64,000 nt of DNA. It comes from Daphnia pulex (taxonomy: Eukaryota; Arthropoda; Branchiopoda; Diplostraca; Daphniidae). The stretch lies in NCBI RefSeq assembly GCF_021134715.1, contig NC_060019.1, positions 10,802,001 to 10,866,000 on the forward strand, written 5' to 3'. Each line of letters starts with the position of its first letter. The first letter of the stretch is position 1. This document shows, in pieces, positions 49,101 through 61,512 of this stretch. Made by a program: the position numbers and the translations under genes. The notes beneath the pieces are model-generated. The model was not told the origin of the DNA. It saw only the letters and a program-made list of their open reading frames with translations, and did not search any database.

Positions 49101-52100
49101 TTTTAAGGTAGAAACAATGTAATCCTGTTCTTCCTTTTTATCTATTTGGTGGCGTTATGGTTATATAACGTTACGGAATACGATTATTCCTGAGCTAGGC
49201 CATTTGACTGGAACTGTTTTCTCTTGCTGTTTCTGTTGTATCAATCAGGGTTAATTAAACAACTCATTTGCAGAGCGACTGCACGGTATCAGGCTTGTTT
49301 TATACCTCACAACTTAATCTGCGGGTAAAAAATCAAATTAAAAAAAAAAACTTGTTTAATTTTAAAAACCTCAACAATGTGCAAAAGTCTCGTTTGAATT
49401 CAATTCAGCGCCATACAAACCTTCGGGAATCGAGCAGCTACTGGCAGCAGCGCCATCACGTTGCCAAAGTTGAAACATTCAATTCTACAAAACTAAATGA
49501 ATGGAATTTCATTCCAACGTCTCGACTTTTTAGATTGAATTACACATCACGTGGCTTGAGGCACGCGCTGTCATAACTCCCGCGGGATTGAACCCAATTC
49601 GGTTTCACGTTCTATACCCAATAGGAATCGTCCAAAACAAATTATTATGTTCCATGTTGTGTGCTGTGTGTTTACATCTTTTTTTTTCCCCGGCTGCGCA
49701 TATGGCTTACGTAATAATGTGTCGGTATTACTGTGACGCGCCGCTTTTATTTGACACCGGCTGGCGCGGCTTCAGTTTTCCCCCGAATAGTTTTTCGAGA
49801 CGTGCATCGCATGTCCGTGTTAAGTTTCTCAGCATACCTACGTATACATGCTAACAATCAATGTTAAAAACCAGAGCTCTACAAGAGCTGCTATCCCATC
49901 GTCTGTATTTAGTGCGGCCATCGGGACCGGTTAGACTCGATTTCATTTGTACCGTTGGGAATTCTGTTACGAATGTTTTTTTTCCATCAAGCTGTCGGCG
50001 CATACCATTCTTTTTACGGATTTACCTATCTAAATCACTCGATAGAAATGGTTGTTGTTGTACTACACCTTTTTATAAATTAAAACAGTTTGTTTTGTGG
50101 GGAATTCTTGCTCTTCTTTGTAACTCGGTTGATCAATTCGAATTGTCAATGGCGGCAGCATAGAGCTACGCCAGAATTTCATGGAAAAATCATTTCATTT
50201 GATGTAGCCAAAGCTTATATTCAATACCTCTCATTTGTCATGTACGCTATTTGTATACATCCTTGTTATTAAATTGATACGAGCGTTGTATAACGATTTC
50301 AAATATGCGTCTGTATAAAATATCAATCGGAGCTAATCAGCTGACGATGTTTTTTCTCTTTTTTCAAAGTCGATGTGATTTTATTTTTTCGATGCTGTGA
50401 TGCTTGCGGTTAAACCCACACAGAGAACCCATTCACAAGTTGACCTGAATGTCACTATCGCCATCTGGAGTTCATTTCTCAGTCGCTCCGGCTTATCTCT
50501 TCTTCTTTTTTCAACGTGACTTTTTGAGGGGCTATTTTATTTTTATGGCATCAGCATCTAACGGTATTTATTATACACACACGGTTGTATGGGTTGGCCT
50601 TATTTTTTTGGAAAAGATTTGAAATAACTTGATGAAATAATTGCGAAATAGATCCAGCGGGATGGACATCACCTCAATCTATGTATTAAAAGTTACACAG
50701 TAGTCAGTTATAGACAAGATGGATGCGACATTAGTCACGGATGTCGTCCGCTCGTTTGCTGACGTACTCGATCTTGTCCCTCGATTTTCTTTCAACGTGT
50801 GGCCGAGTGGTGGGCGCGACAACCGGAAAAAAAATAAGAAAATAAAAAGAATCTGTGCAAGTTTGTGCGGAGGTGTCGGGAGTTCACGCTGCCGGAACTG
50901 GCATTTAAAAATGGCCGGTGGTGCGTCACTTTCTCCCCCCGACTTTAATTCAATTCCTTCCTTTTTGGCATTTTGTTGGATTTTTTGAGCTGAATGGAAT
51001 TTTTGTCCAGAAATTATTATAAAAATGAAATCTCGACTTCCTGTGAATAGGAAAAATGGAGGAAAACCAGTTGAAAAGGGGCAGGATGAAGATGGGAAGG
51101 AAATGGAACGGAAACGGGTCAGCTCACCTCTTGTCCTCTTCAGATTGAACGCACAGGTGGAATACACACGGCTCGTAAAAGGAGTAGTACCTATACAGAC
51201 GAAGGGGGGGGGGACACAGGATAATATGCCCTCGAGGGCAACTTTTTTCATTTTCCCCTTCGAATTTTTGTCTTTCTCGGTGCCCTCATCCGCACGGACA
51301 CCGGATGTCCGCCCGACAACACACAAACAACAGCACAGAGCAATGAAAAACCACTTTGACGAAGCCCCGCTGCTGTCATAAACCCAACACAGCGACTCAT
51401 ACCCTCCTCCTCCTTTTCATTCCAACACGCAACTTCATTTGGATTTTTCTCTCCGTCACAATCTCGACAAACTGTTGAATCCCTAATAATATTCCACGGA
51501 CTATATATAGACACACCCGGAAAAATAAAAATAAATTGCGTTATAATCTCGTGAAAAGAATAAAAATTTCGTGATTCAAGTCAAATCGGATTTTTAAAAA
51601 ACCTTTGGGGGTTTCGCGATTAGAACGTTTCGCGTGTGCGGGATTGTTATTACATCTACACACATAAATAGGTATGTAGACTCTGTCTGAGAGATTTTTA
51701 GCGTGACCTTTTGTCGGGTTGTTGGCTTCTTTCACTCTGTAAGACTTTACGTCAATATAATATGCAAAAAAGAAAATGGGGGGTGGAGGCCCTTTTTTGT
51801 TATTATTCTCTTGTCTACACGTTTTAAGTGGATTGAAGATGAGGGGCGGACGGTTAGAGACTCGGAAGACTTTTCCAGTCAGGGGCTTTAAGTTAATTTG
51901 GGGTTTCTTCATCGACAACAACACACACATAGTCAAATCGTAGTCGCAATCACACACGTAACATCAGGAAACAGTTCTTATAGCTTAGAATAGATAAAAA
52001 TTAGGGTGGAAATATATATTCCCGGAAAGAAGAAGAATCCATAATTTTTGATTGAAATTCAAATAATAATTAAAAGAAAAATTGCAATTGCAATTGGGCA

Positions 52101-52800
52101 GGGAGTTGACGTGCCGAGCCAATCATGTCACATATATTCCCAGCTTATACACATATATCTGATCGCGTTTACAAGATGTGTACACACACAAAAGACGCTG
52201 CCAGTATAGATGATGGGGGGCAACAAAAAAAAGAGGATAGAGAGAGAGAGAGAAAGCGAATGAAGAGAAAAAGAGAGCAAAAAAAAGGGGATGGGAAAAC
52301 CCCATTTTTGCCTGGCAACTGTGGAACGAGGCGATGCCAACTGGCTGCAAATGCCTCCGTTCAAATATACACGGGTCGAGTCTGTGTGGCGGAGTGCGCA
52401 GCGGCGGGTGGAGTCAAGAAAAAAGGGGGGGGGGAATAATAAAAAATAAAAAAATAAAAAAGTCTTGAGAAAAATAGAAAAAGGAGAGAAAATAAGGAAG
52501 AAGAAGAAGAAGAAGAAGAGAGTAAAAAAAAAGGTTTTAAAGGGCGCGGGCGTTAGATAGGAGCAGCCCAGTCGACTCCAGACCGCTGGACCCGTCGCTT
52601 CACTTTTCGTTGGGGTCCCCATCGTCATTTCGCCGACGACTCAAAATCCCACAGTGAACATTTGTTTAGTTAGTTGGTTAGGGGGCTGTTTTAAATTCAA
52701 TTTTCCCACCCAACGCAAATTGTGTTTTTGTTATTTGTACAGTGAGAAAAGAAGAAATGTTTTGTGCGGATCATAACCAGCCGAAATGGTGAGGTGTTGC
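46145..52800. other. gene-poor region between Dos and FRS2
   Basis: The start should hold the Dos 3' UTR. A (TA)n run lies at about 46509-46542. Two exon-like pieces exist at about 48325-48440 (ending CAG/GTAAAT) and 48633-48722 (after TGTGTAG, ending before GTAAAG), but in the natural phase they hit a stop soon after joining. They could belong to a non-coding RNA. From about 50.4 kb the sequence becomes rich in purine runs, including an (AAG)n tract at about 52495-52519. Long frames in this part are low-complexity and I do not accept them. Confidence 0.4.
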
Positions 52801-54150
52801 TGGTTGGGTTTGACACCTCGGCGCCAGAAGAGACGGAAAAATCCTGTGCGACGACACTAATGACTTTGGACAAGAATCTTGAGTCTATACAAAAGACTCG
52901 TGTGTGAACTTATTTTTTCGGTGTGCGTGTGTCTGTGCGAAAAAAAAAACCTCCCGGTTTTTTAAGGGTGGAGGAACAACACCACCATACCCGCTCAAGA
53001 AAAGAGAAAAAAGTAAAAACAAAATAGAAAACACCCGAAAATACATATATCGAGCCGTGTTTGTTTTCCTTCCTTCTTTTCCACCCTCTTTTTCTTCTTT
53101 CCTGTTTGCTGCTGCTGCTGGCCCGTGTGTGTGTTTGTCCGTCTCATTTTCTTCCTTCCTCCTCTCCTTTCATCCATCTTTCTTCTCTTCTCTCTCTTCT
53201 CTCCCGGCACCCGCCGCGTGTGCGTTCTATCTCTGGCTCCCGGTTTAGTCGTCGCCGATTGCCGACCAAGACCCCCCCACCCCCCTTTTCGTTCGTGATG
53301 GTATTGATCGGTTCCATGCCGTGTGGATGCTGCCGCCGTCGCTCCTAGCGCAAGTCTTTTGCTATCCCGTCACTTTTTGGGGGCAGATTATTCGACTCGT
53401 GTAACACACACAAGGATTTTACGTCGTTCGTTCGTCCGTTTTTTTTTCTTTTATTTTCGCTCACGATCGTCCATCGTTCTTTTTTTTTCATCAACGAATT
53501 TTAAGTTTTTTTTTTTGTGTTTTTTTTACACAAGACACGACACTCACACAATGTGCGGCGATGAGTTGTCGTCGTCGTCGTCAAAGTTGATTGCGATCGT
53601 GTCAGTGTCCTCCATCCAGCCGGAGCAGCAGGAGAAGCGCAGTTGCCTCTGATCTCTTTGACATTTGGCGGCAGTGGCCTCCCTCCTCCTACCCTCCCTC
53701 CCTCCTCCTCCCCCCCAACCCCGTGAGTTTTCAAAATCAATAAGTCGTCGACAACGAATAATCAACCGTACGAACGAGGATAGAGGGTGGAAGATTGTGA
53801 GCTGCTGGTCCCGGGATTTTTATTTTTTCGAAGAAAAGAACGACGTGAACCTACAGAAGGAAAACCGGAAATTCATTCATCAAAGAAACAAATCAAATTC
53901 ATCTGAAGAGAAAATCATTTGTTGGCGATCGACCGGTCCAGCTGTTCCAACTCATCCGTGGTGCTAAACCACCTCTATGCTGCTCACGTAAATTTTTCAA
54001 ATTTTTCTCTATTTCATTTGTTGCGTGAGTCGATTGCGTAATCGGTATGTTTAAAATTTTGAAAAAAAAATGGTTATTTTTGTATTTTTTGTACGCAGGG
54101 AATCATCTCTGCAGCCAATTGGGCTCGACTACAAGACGAAGCTCATCAAC
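52801..54150. other. 5' non-coding region of the FRS2 gene
   Basis: A donor at 53988 (CTCAC/GTAAAT) and an acceptor before 54099 (TACGCAG/GGAATC) define an intron in the leader, so at least one non-coding exon lies upstream of the start codon. The exon start is not visible; pyrimidine-rich runs, a TCG repeat at about 53567-53582 and GC-rich patches suggest a TATA-less promoter around 52.5-53.4 kb. Confidence 0.5.
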
Positions 54151-56545
54151 ATGGGTTGCGTCTCGAGCAAGGCCGAACACGACGCGGTGGCGGGTTTCGC
54201 CACCAACGCCAACCTTTTCCAGGTGATTTGCATATCTTTCAATTCGTCCAATTCCCAGGCTGCCCCCCTCTCCCAAACAAACCCATCGGCCGGTTTTGAT
54301 CATATTTGTTTGCCGTTGTCACCTGTGCTGATGTCTATAGTGTGTACATCCATTTGTCGATTGCCGACGCCCACGCAATTTGTATACAAAACACTGGGCA
54401 CACTGAAAGGGCTTCCTTTTCTACATATTCGTTGTCGACATTTTCTATTTTCGTTATTCGGGATAGATAGATGGAGAATTCCATTGTCCTCAACTTGTCA
54501 AAGGTCTTATCTTCTTTTCGAGCTCTCTCTCTCTTCCTGGCGCTCTGTGTACTATACTGGAAATGAAATTCCTCTCGATTCTCACAAGAGACGGAATTTC
54601 TCCCTGTGCATACCTCTGATTGTCGCGTATTTGGACTCAAACCCACGCCCAGCAACTTTCTTATTTCCTTCGTTCAAAAAGATGACTAGACGTACGTCGC
54701 CATGTCATAAAACTGGAGGGGGGGGGATAGTATGTAAATATATTGCAGACGGTTACATCATGTAGGATAGTAGTCTGGAATAGGGCTTGACGACGGCTGC
54801 CGGATAGTAAAAACTATTTCCACCCTCCATAAGTTTGTGAAACACCAATCGATCTTTCTTCCGGTTTCTCTTGCCACCCGTGTCATGTCACAGATTAAAA
54901 TGGCCGTCCGGAGGGGGGGGGGGTTTCCACTGTCTACTTTCAAGTCGATCGATAACACCTGTTTGGAACGGAAGAAAAGAAAAAGAAAATCATTAAACTG
55001 TTGAAAGTTTGAATTTGGAAAAAAAAAAAAAACATTGAATTAATTTCTGGTTGTTGTTGTTGTTCTGGTCCATCAACAGGTGATGAACGTGGACGATACG
55101 GGTCGGCGTTTGTGTCCTGGCCAACTGGAAGTTGGCGAGTCCGACCTGATATTATATCAGCGGGGTAAGACGCCGGTCCGCTGGCCGTTGAGATCCCTCC
55201 GGCGCTACGGTTTCGACGCCCAGCTCTTTAGCTTCGAGTGCGGCCGACGCTGTCCAACCGGACCGGGCATTTACGCCTTCCACTGCCGCAACGCGGAGAT
55301 ACTCTTCAATCACGTCCAGGCTCGAGTGGCCGCCCGTCACGAGGAGCAGGAGCAGCTGGCCGGAGTCTTGGCTGGAGCCAACAGCAACCACTCGCGGTCG
55401 CGCATCCGCCACTCGATGCCTCCCAGAAGCGCCTCCTCTTTACTTTTCCCCAACAGCCACGCCGGCGGCGGCGGCGGCAACGGCCTGGCCGTCGATCGAG
55501 AAGATGCCGCCGAGGCTGAAGAGAATTCCTACCTGGAACCCATCCGACTGGCCGGTCAGCAGCAGCAGCCGGGTCCGGCCGTCTGGTCGCCCAATTCCAG
55601 GCCACTTAGTTCTTCCTCGCTCATTTCTAGTAGCTCGTCGCCCATCAGTCCGTCGGCGGCCGGCAACCTCTACGCCAACAACGAAGCTCTCCTGGCCGCT
55701 GCTGCTGCCGCCGCCAATAATGACACGGGATTACTCCATCATCACCTGGATCCTTCGATGATGATGACGACCGGTCCCGTGACCATGGAGACGGTCCTGG
55801 TCCCTCCTCCCGTGGCCTACGCCAATTTGCATCACGAATTGAACAACAGCAACGCCGTCAAGGACCCGCGGCTCCTGATGGCCGATCAGGACGACCTGTC
55901 GGCCGACGAAGCCGACAACCAGCAGCATCTCTACATCAACGTCGGCCCGGATGCCATCGAGGTAATTAAGTTCAATCAGAGTTGAAGTGAAATGTTTTGA
56001 AATCTAATTTGAATCTGATCAAAATGAAGGCCAAGCCGAGATCGTTGGATTCCAATCACATGGCGCTGCCGTCGCTGAAGCAAGTCAACTACGTGCTCCT
56101 GGACCTGGACAAAGGATCGGATTCGACGACGACGGCCTCGGTGACGACGACGACGGGCGGAGGATTGCAGGCCAACTCGCCCGAAGGATCGTTAGCCTCG
56201 TTCCCGGAATCGCCGCACCGGACTATGAATAGCCTGGCCAGTGTGACGGCGTCGGCGATGGCCAGCACGACGGCCGTCGCCGATCTGTCGTCGGCCCAGC
56301 AGTCTCAGGCCGTTATCAGCGCCGAAGGCTACGCCACCATTGATTTCGATCGGACGGCCGCCCTGTCCAACGCTGCCGGCCTCGGCGTGGCCTTCTCCAA
56401 TCTGGCCGGCTGCGAGGAAGAGGAGCCCGGATTGCGGAAGACTCGCCACAATTCCACCATGGTGGGCGGGAGCAGCAGCAGCGGCAGCAGTCACGCCGTT
56501 CGTCTCCTGGGTCTCAATCGCCAGACGTCGTCCGTCAGTGAGTGA
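54151..56545 (+). CDS. Frs2: FRS2-type fibroblast growth factor receptor substrate adaptor
   Basis: Three exons: 54151-54222, 55080-55961 and 56030-56545, encoding 489 aa. The start MGCVSSK is a textbook N-myristoylation signal and fixes the start codon, although the frame is open further upstream. Residues about 24-120 are an IRS-type PTB domain (VMNVDDTGRR, LILYQRGKTPVRWPL, LRRYGFDAQLFSFECGRRC), the part that grips FGF and Trk receptors. The tail has Grb2-type YxN sites (LYANNE, AYANLH, Tyr309 in LYINVG) and two SHP2-type sites: Tyr339 in VNYVLLDLD and Tyr419 in GYATIDFDRTAALSN. The end RKTRHNST is also shared with vertebrate FRS2. The protein would sit at the membrane and link FGF receptors to Corkscrew and Drk. 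The acceptor of exon 3 has a weak pyrimidine tract. Expected neighbours in the pathway include the Dos gene 8 kb upstream. Confidence 0.93.
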
Positions 56546-57175
56546 TCAATGGACGGACACGCCCTACTCTCTCCCCATTCGATTTAAACAAAAACAAAAA
56601 CCAAACCCAAAAATTAATTATTATAAATATAAAACGCTCAATTCTGTGCGAGGATCCTTGCAAAGACGAAACGATCAAGTGCGCGTGACAAAAATTAAAA
56701 CACCAAACCAAAAGGCGAGTCGATGCAGGTTCGAGGCTCAATTTAGGACCGTGGAGAATGAGTTTGAAAAGATATTGTTTTCTGTAAGCCCAAAAAGAAG
56801 AAGAAGAAGAATGTAGGTTGATGGTTTTGAACGTGATCAACTTTCATTTCTTCAAAACATACACACACACACACATATATACTGACGATGGCTGCATACT
56901 AGCAGATTATATACTACACACACACACATCGCCGGCAGTATTTCTATGATACATCTTAATTCGTGTCTTGTGTAACACACACTGTACATACATACCACAC
57001 ACGCCAATGATCTTATTATATACCTACAGGGGCATTCATTTTGATTGGTTATATCCTACACCACAGTATATTCCGACAAAACAAATTGCCAAAACGAAAT
57101 ATCGATTTAGAATAAATACACTTGTTACAAATTTCCATTGCGACGATGGTGATTCTTTATTTAAAAAGAAATAAA
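56546..57175 (+). other. 3' UTR of the FRS2 gene with polyadenylation signal
   Basis: The stretch after the FRS2 stop contains (CA)n runs at about 56860-56876 and 56917-56928 and an AATAAA at 57170-57175 followed by a GT-rich tract (TTTTGTGTGG). That is a good polyadenylation context, giving a 3' UTR of about 630 bases. Confidence 0.55.
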
Positions 57176-58535
57176 GCTCATTTTGTGTGGATAATTTGTT
57201 GTGAGTTGTGACTAAATTGTCTAATGAGTTTCCTTTAATCACAGGTTTGGTGGGTATATCAGCATCCATCCGGAGACGTATTGTTTGGAGTTCCGTACCA
57301 GAGTTGGACTTGGAGCATGAAGTTACCCGTTTTTTGAACGAGTTTTTTTTTAAGTTCTCGATATCCGGCGCTAGGTGGCTACTAGCCGATTAATTTGGAG
57401 TAGTAACTTAATGCAACACTAGATGGCGAAAGGAATGCTTTTCCAAACCAGCCGAACCAGTCGAATTTTAGCTGAATTCGATGAAATGTCGCTATTGTTT
57501 TCAATATTCTTGGTTTTTATGGACTCAATTCAACCCAAAATTATATGTAGGTAAATAAATCATAGTAGTATAGTATAACCACCATAGTTTAGATTATACT
57601 TACGACCATCTCTGTATTCTACAATTCTATGTAATGTTTGGAAGGCCTGCTGTCACGCTGCTGGGTGAGTCAATAGGTTTCACCCGCTGCTGTCGTCTCA
57701 TCAAGCTATTGCATTAGCATTAGGTTATGCATTTAGATTGTATGGATCATGGACATTCCAAGTTTTTACACCAAGTTGCTGAATAAATTTTGTAATTATT
57801 CAAAACTTCCGCGTCCTCAAAGAAAACTTGTGTCCTCAAAGTTGTGTATGTAACAGGTAAACATATTACAATTTTGCTACTCTTCTAGTTAAAATTGATT
57901 CTTCTGAAGCAGCTAATGTTCAAGAAGTGATTGTGATGGTGTTAGTAGCTATGCAGATATTTACTAAAGCCTACTGGCTACTTCAACACAGCCACTTTTT
58001 ACAATCTGTCTCTGCCCACCTAGGTTGCATACAAGTTCTATTTAGAAATGTTCATAACCAGACAGGAGAGGAGGACCATTCAGCTTTACTACCAGCTTAT
58101 CCATGGATCAAACAGCAACACTGCCAAGACCCACATCATCTCATCTTTCTGTTATCATGTTCTCCGATGGCACTTGCAAGTAGGCTCTCATTTCTATAAC
58201 TTTTTATAACTTGGCCAAGTATTATCGAGTCACTTTCTTGTGTGAAAATTTTTTATACTCGAGTCGCTCAAGTTATCCGGCCCGATTGCTAAACTCAATC
58301 TCCGCTTCTGGTCTGACCAAGCAGAGAAGCACCATGGCTGCCTTCGTTAAACACTCAAGCGCCCTATCCCTACACCCGATGGACTTGGCTTGCGAGAGGG
58401 ATTTCTTAATTGCACCTCTAGGAACCCAATTCCCAACAATCTCCGTGCGATATAAAGTAGTAAGCGATTAATGAGTTGTGCATAAAAAGTTTCCGTTTAA
58501 TTTGCGATTCTTTAGGCTATTCCTACTTATTTGAC

Positions 58536-58954
58536 TTAACTGTTAAAAGTTAATCGAATATCTGCTTTTAATTCTCTTTCGGATCCCACCGCCATGGCCG
58601 CCATCCAGCTTTTCATGGCAATGAGCTTGGAAATCGCCAAATCAAGGAAATAGTTGAAACAACCCACGTCCCCAGATCCCACTGGTGCAAAAAGTGAGGC
58701 ATGGACTGATTTGCCTGCTTTATATTTTTCAATCTCTCCTTGCTAAAACAAATAAGTGTTACAAAATAAGATTTTGTTCTGTGTGTTTTTATTAGCTCAA
58801 ACTCAACCAACCACTTGGACCCAATGCAACAGTTTCAAGTACAGTGTGGCGGTTGAAGTTACCTCTAGAATCCAATGATGTAGAACCAGTAGTTAAATGA
58901 AGTGAACTCAAACATTCAGTGACAACAACACCTTCCTGTGTTAACTGTGTTTGC
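58536..58954 (-). pseudogene. two adjacent minus-strand exon-like segments, unrecognised
   Basis: Segment 58792-58954 follows a clean acceptor (TTATTTTAG/GCAAAC) and reads 54 codons, including TECLSSLHLTTGSTSLDSRG, to a stop. Segment 58536-58742 follows TTGTTTTAG/CAAGGA and reads 68 codons including SVHASLFAPVGSGDVGCFN and DLAISKLIAMKSWMAAMA. The gap of 49 bases looks like a small intron. The obvious donor in the first segment (AGAG/GTAACTT) does not keep phase with the second. I do not recognise either peptide. It may be a broken gene copy or an alternative end. Confidence 0.25.
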
Positions 58955-60213
58955 CTAAAATAAGAATTCCTGTTGTGTTATGATCCCAATGGTTTATCAA
59001 GTAAGTACCTTTATTTCAAAAGTCGTGTGATATGTATTTTTGAAAGAGTACTAACTTTTACCCGCTTTTACCATTAGGTTTAATATCCAATTTTTATTTT
59101 TAACGTTCAACATTATTCTGTTTTTCAAATTCTTAGCAGCATGGAAGATTCCCAATATGGATAGGACTTGCTTCTATGATTTGGCCATTCTCGTCAGGCG
59201 TAAGCTGTCGCGTTATTTCGTAAGTCGTCTTAAGATATTTCGCAAGAAAACGCTTTATAGAGAATTTTTGACAGTTTTATTTCATCAGCAGTACCTTGAC
59301 TACCTTCGATTGGCAGAACCTTCCGGTATCATCGTCTACTGTCATGATATGGTACGGTCAAGATATTGTGTAACTTGTACATCCATATCTTATACTCCAT
59401 AAATTATAACCACACCACCTAAACCAAACACCATACCTTGACATCAGATGCTGCTATTTTGGCAACAGCAAAGATTCTACTTGATTGGTTATCATCACAG
59501 ATTATCTGTAAGTTATGTTTACATAAAATTTTGAGAATTTTCATCATGTTGACAGCAGTTTTATTATTTTTTGCATCTTTTTTATTTAGATTTTGCTTAA
59601 TATACTGAATGATTTCTTTCATCTGGATTTCTTTCCAAGCAAAAGTAAAGGGGCAATAACACGGTCGACTCAAAAAGTGCTTTGTTTGCTACTACCTTGA
59701 CGTTTTGCTGGCTGACCGTGCCCTCTTTGACTTCGAGCCCGCTCTCGATTTGAAGTAATGCTTGGTGTCGTTTCCATCTTCTTTTAAATATTTGGTATAT
59801 AAATAAGTTATAAATGGTACATAAATCAGTAACATCCATTCTCATTTCAAGTTAATCATGCGTCGCTATTCCATGGACGACCTGACGAGAGACGACTCGA
59901 CGCTCAGCGACGACTAACTAATAACGCGTTGTCATTTACAGCAATTCTGCCAACTTACGTGCTGTCCTTTCGTCGCTCCGATTCATCAATGAGTTGCTAC
60001 GAGCTGAGTTGCTACCAGCTACGCAGCCAGCTGCCAGAATCATTTGATTACCCACAGCTGACTTGTAAGTTACTCCAGCTCTCAACACAGCACAGAGTTT
60101 TACTCTTTAGATTATGTTTGGCTGTTTGCGATATGTTTATGAGGGAGTTTACCTGAGTTCGACGACTAATCACTCCCTAGCAAAACTGGCCTCGCACTCC
60201 TCTCTTCTTCCTT

Positions 60214-60275
60214 GTCCAGGTAATCTCCCTGGACACAGTCAATCAAGGCAGTGTCTCTCCCTTCTTGATTGACTG
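60214..60275. repeat. two consecutive hairpins (structured element, copy 1)
   Basis: GTCCAGG at 60214-60220 pairs with CCTGGAC at 60228-60234. Directly after it CAGTCAATCAAG (60236-60247) pairs perfectly with CTTGATTGACTG (60264-60275) across a 16-base loop. A related hairpin lies near 63.1 kb. The strand of any transcript is unknown. It could be a structured RNA, a regulatory palindrome or part of a mobile element. Confidence 0.5.
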
Positions 60276-60731
60276 AACTTTGCAAGGAAAATTGAACATT
60301 TCATATTGATAAAATTAATTTAGTGGAGGTAAAATATAAATATGTATGATGAGGGATGATAAACATATGTACATAACAGTGTCAATAAGCTTGTAAATTA
60401 TATTTTCTTCTTTAAAATACAATGTTGTATATATTTATATATCTCAAGTATCTTAACTTATTTTCATCATGTTACTTTCTTTTTCTTTCATTTTCTTCAT
60501 ATACTGCACCAACAAATTAAATTAAACAAAAGACCCATAATTTTATTGGATGACAGGGTTTTTTCTCAACCGCGATAATCGTTATTATTTGTTTGGCGCA
60601 GACTGTTTTTTGATCTAGTAGGAGTCGATTGAATCACTCTTAGATCATGTAAGATCAGGTTGCCTCAATCATATACTGTGTGGATGAGATTTAAGTGACA
60701 AAGATGGAAGAGATTTTACATGACAGACAAA

Positions 60732-60851
60732 TTAACGAACAACACACTGAACTGTGACACCAAGGACAGTAGCAGCAACAGCTTTAAACACACCTTTCAC
60801 CATCTCCTCATTAGGCAGCATCTTCAGCCGAACATCAATGGCCATCGAAAC
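60732..60851 (-). CDS. probable last coding exon of an unidentified minus-strand gene
   Basis: A strong acceptor (CTTTTTCTCTGTAG) precedes 40 codons ending TAA at 60732-60734. The peptide contains DVRLKMLPNEEMVKGVFKAV and ends LGVTVQCVVR. Composition and splice border look real. I do not recognise the family, and I could not find the preceding exon with confidence between here and the window edge. Confidence 0.4.
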   Translation of the reverse strand, partial: VSMAIDVRLKMLPNEEMVKGVFKAVAATVLGVTVQCVVR

Positions 60852-61010
60852 CTACAGAGAAAAAGAAAGATTTATCACAAGTAAGGCCAAGTGCAGAATG
60901 ACAGGAATGCAGTTAAAAGTTTAAAAGGTGATACGTGAAGAGAAGATGATATTTCGTCAACAATCTGGAATCACTAACAGATTTAGAAGCATTTAGAAGC
61001 ACTACTCATT

Positions 61011-61387
61011 GTAGATTGGGGATTTCGTCTGTTGTGATGTGTAATGCTGCGATGACGAGACACAAATTTGCAAGGATGAATATTACGTGAGTATCACAGT
61101 TATTTGCCCTTATTTGTTAGTTCTTTTAATTGAGTGTCAACGTCTCAACAAGCGACATTGGATCGGACATTGTTTTCATGGTACTGTCAAACGTTTCTAG
61201 TAGATTGGGGATTTCGTCTGTTGTGATGTGTAATGCTGCGATGACGAGACACAAATTTGCAAGGATGAATATTACGTGAGTATCACAGTTATTTGCCCTT
61301 ATTTGTTAGTTCTTTTAATTGAGTGTCAACGTCTCAACAAGCGACATTGGATCGGACATTGTTTTCATGGTACTGTCAAACGTTTCT
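61011..61387. repeat. perfect tandem duplication, period 189 bp
   Basis: The unit starting GTAGATTGGGGATTTCGTC at 61011 repeats exactly at 61200. Copy 1 is 61011-61199 and copy 2 is 61200-61387, and I found no mismatch. Perfect identity points to a recent duplication or an assembly artefact. Confidence 0.9.
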
Positions 61388-61512
61388 TCTTTCTGATGCT
61401 AGACAACATAGCTTTTGATATCATTTTCCACTCAGTTTAGTTACGCTTACTTTGCTTCTCGCTGCTATTACAAACAAACTTTTGGGTGATAACTGTCAGT
61501 TTCTGTTCCGAC

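Larger units (their letters stand above)
57176..60731. other. region of orphan exon-like pieces
   Basis: I could not build a gene here. Short pieces have splice-like borders and protein-like reading but do not join in phase. These include 58036-58155 (+), 58536-58742 (-), 58792-58954 (-), 59290-59352 (+) and a 19-codon acidic frame (MRRYSMDDLTRDDSTLSDD) at 59858-59917 (+). They may be remnants of decayed gene copies, exons of poorly conserved genes or chance. The two minus-strand pieces and the hairpins are listed separately. Confidence 0.35.

Noticed and set aside
50679-51326. 215-codon minus-strand frame
   Set aside because: Low-complexity composition (Phe, Ser, Lys runs from poly-A/T and purine tracts), no splice partners and no recognisable domain.
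54070-54765. 231-codon frame through the FRS2 start
   Set aside because: It reads through the first intron of FRS2. Only 54151-54222 is coding; the rest follows a good donor site, and the next exon at 55080 continues the PTB domain.
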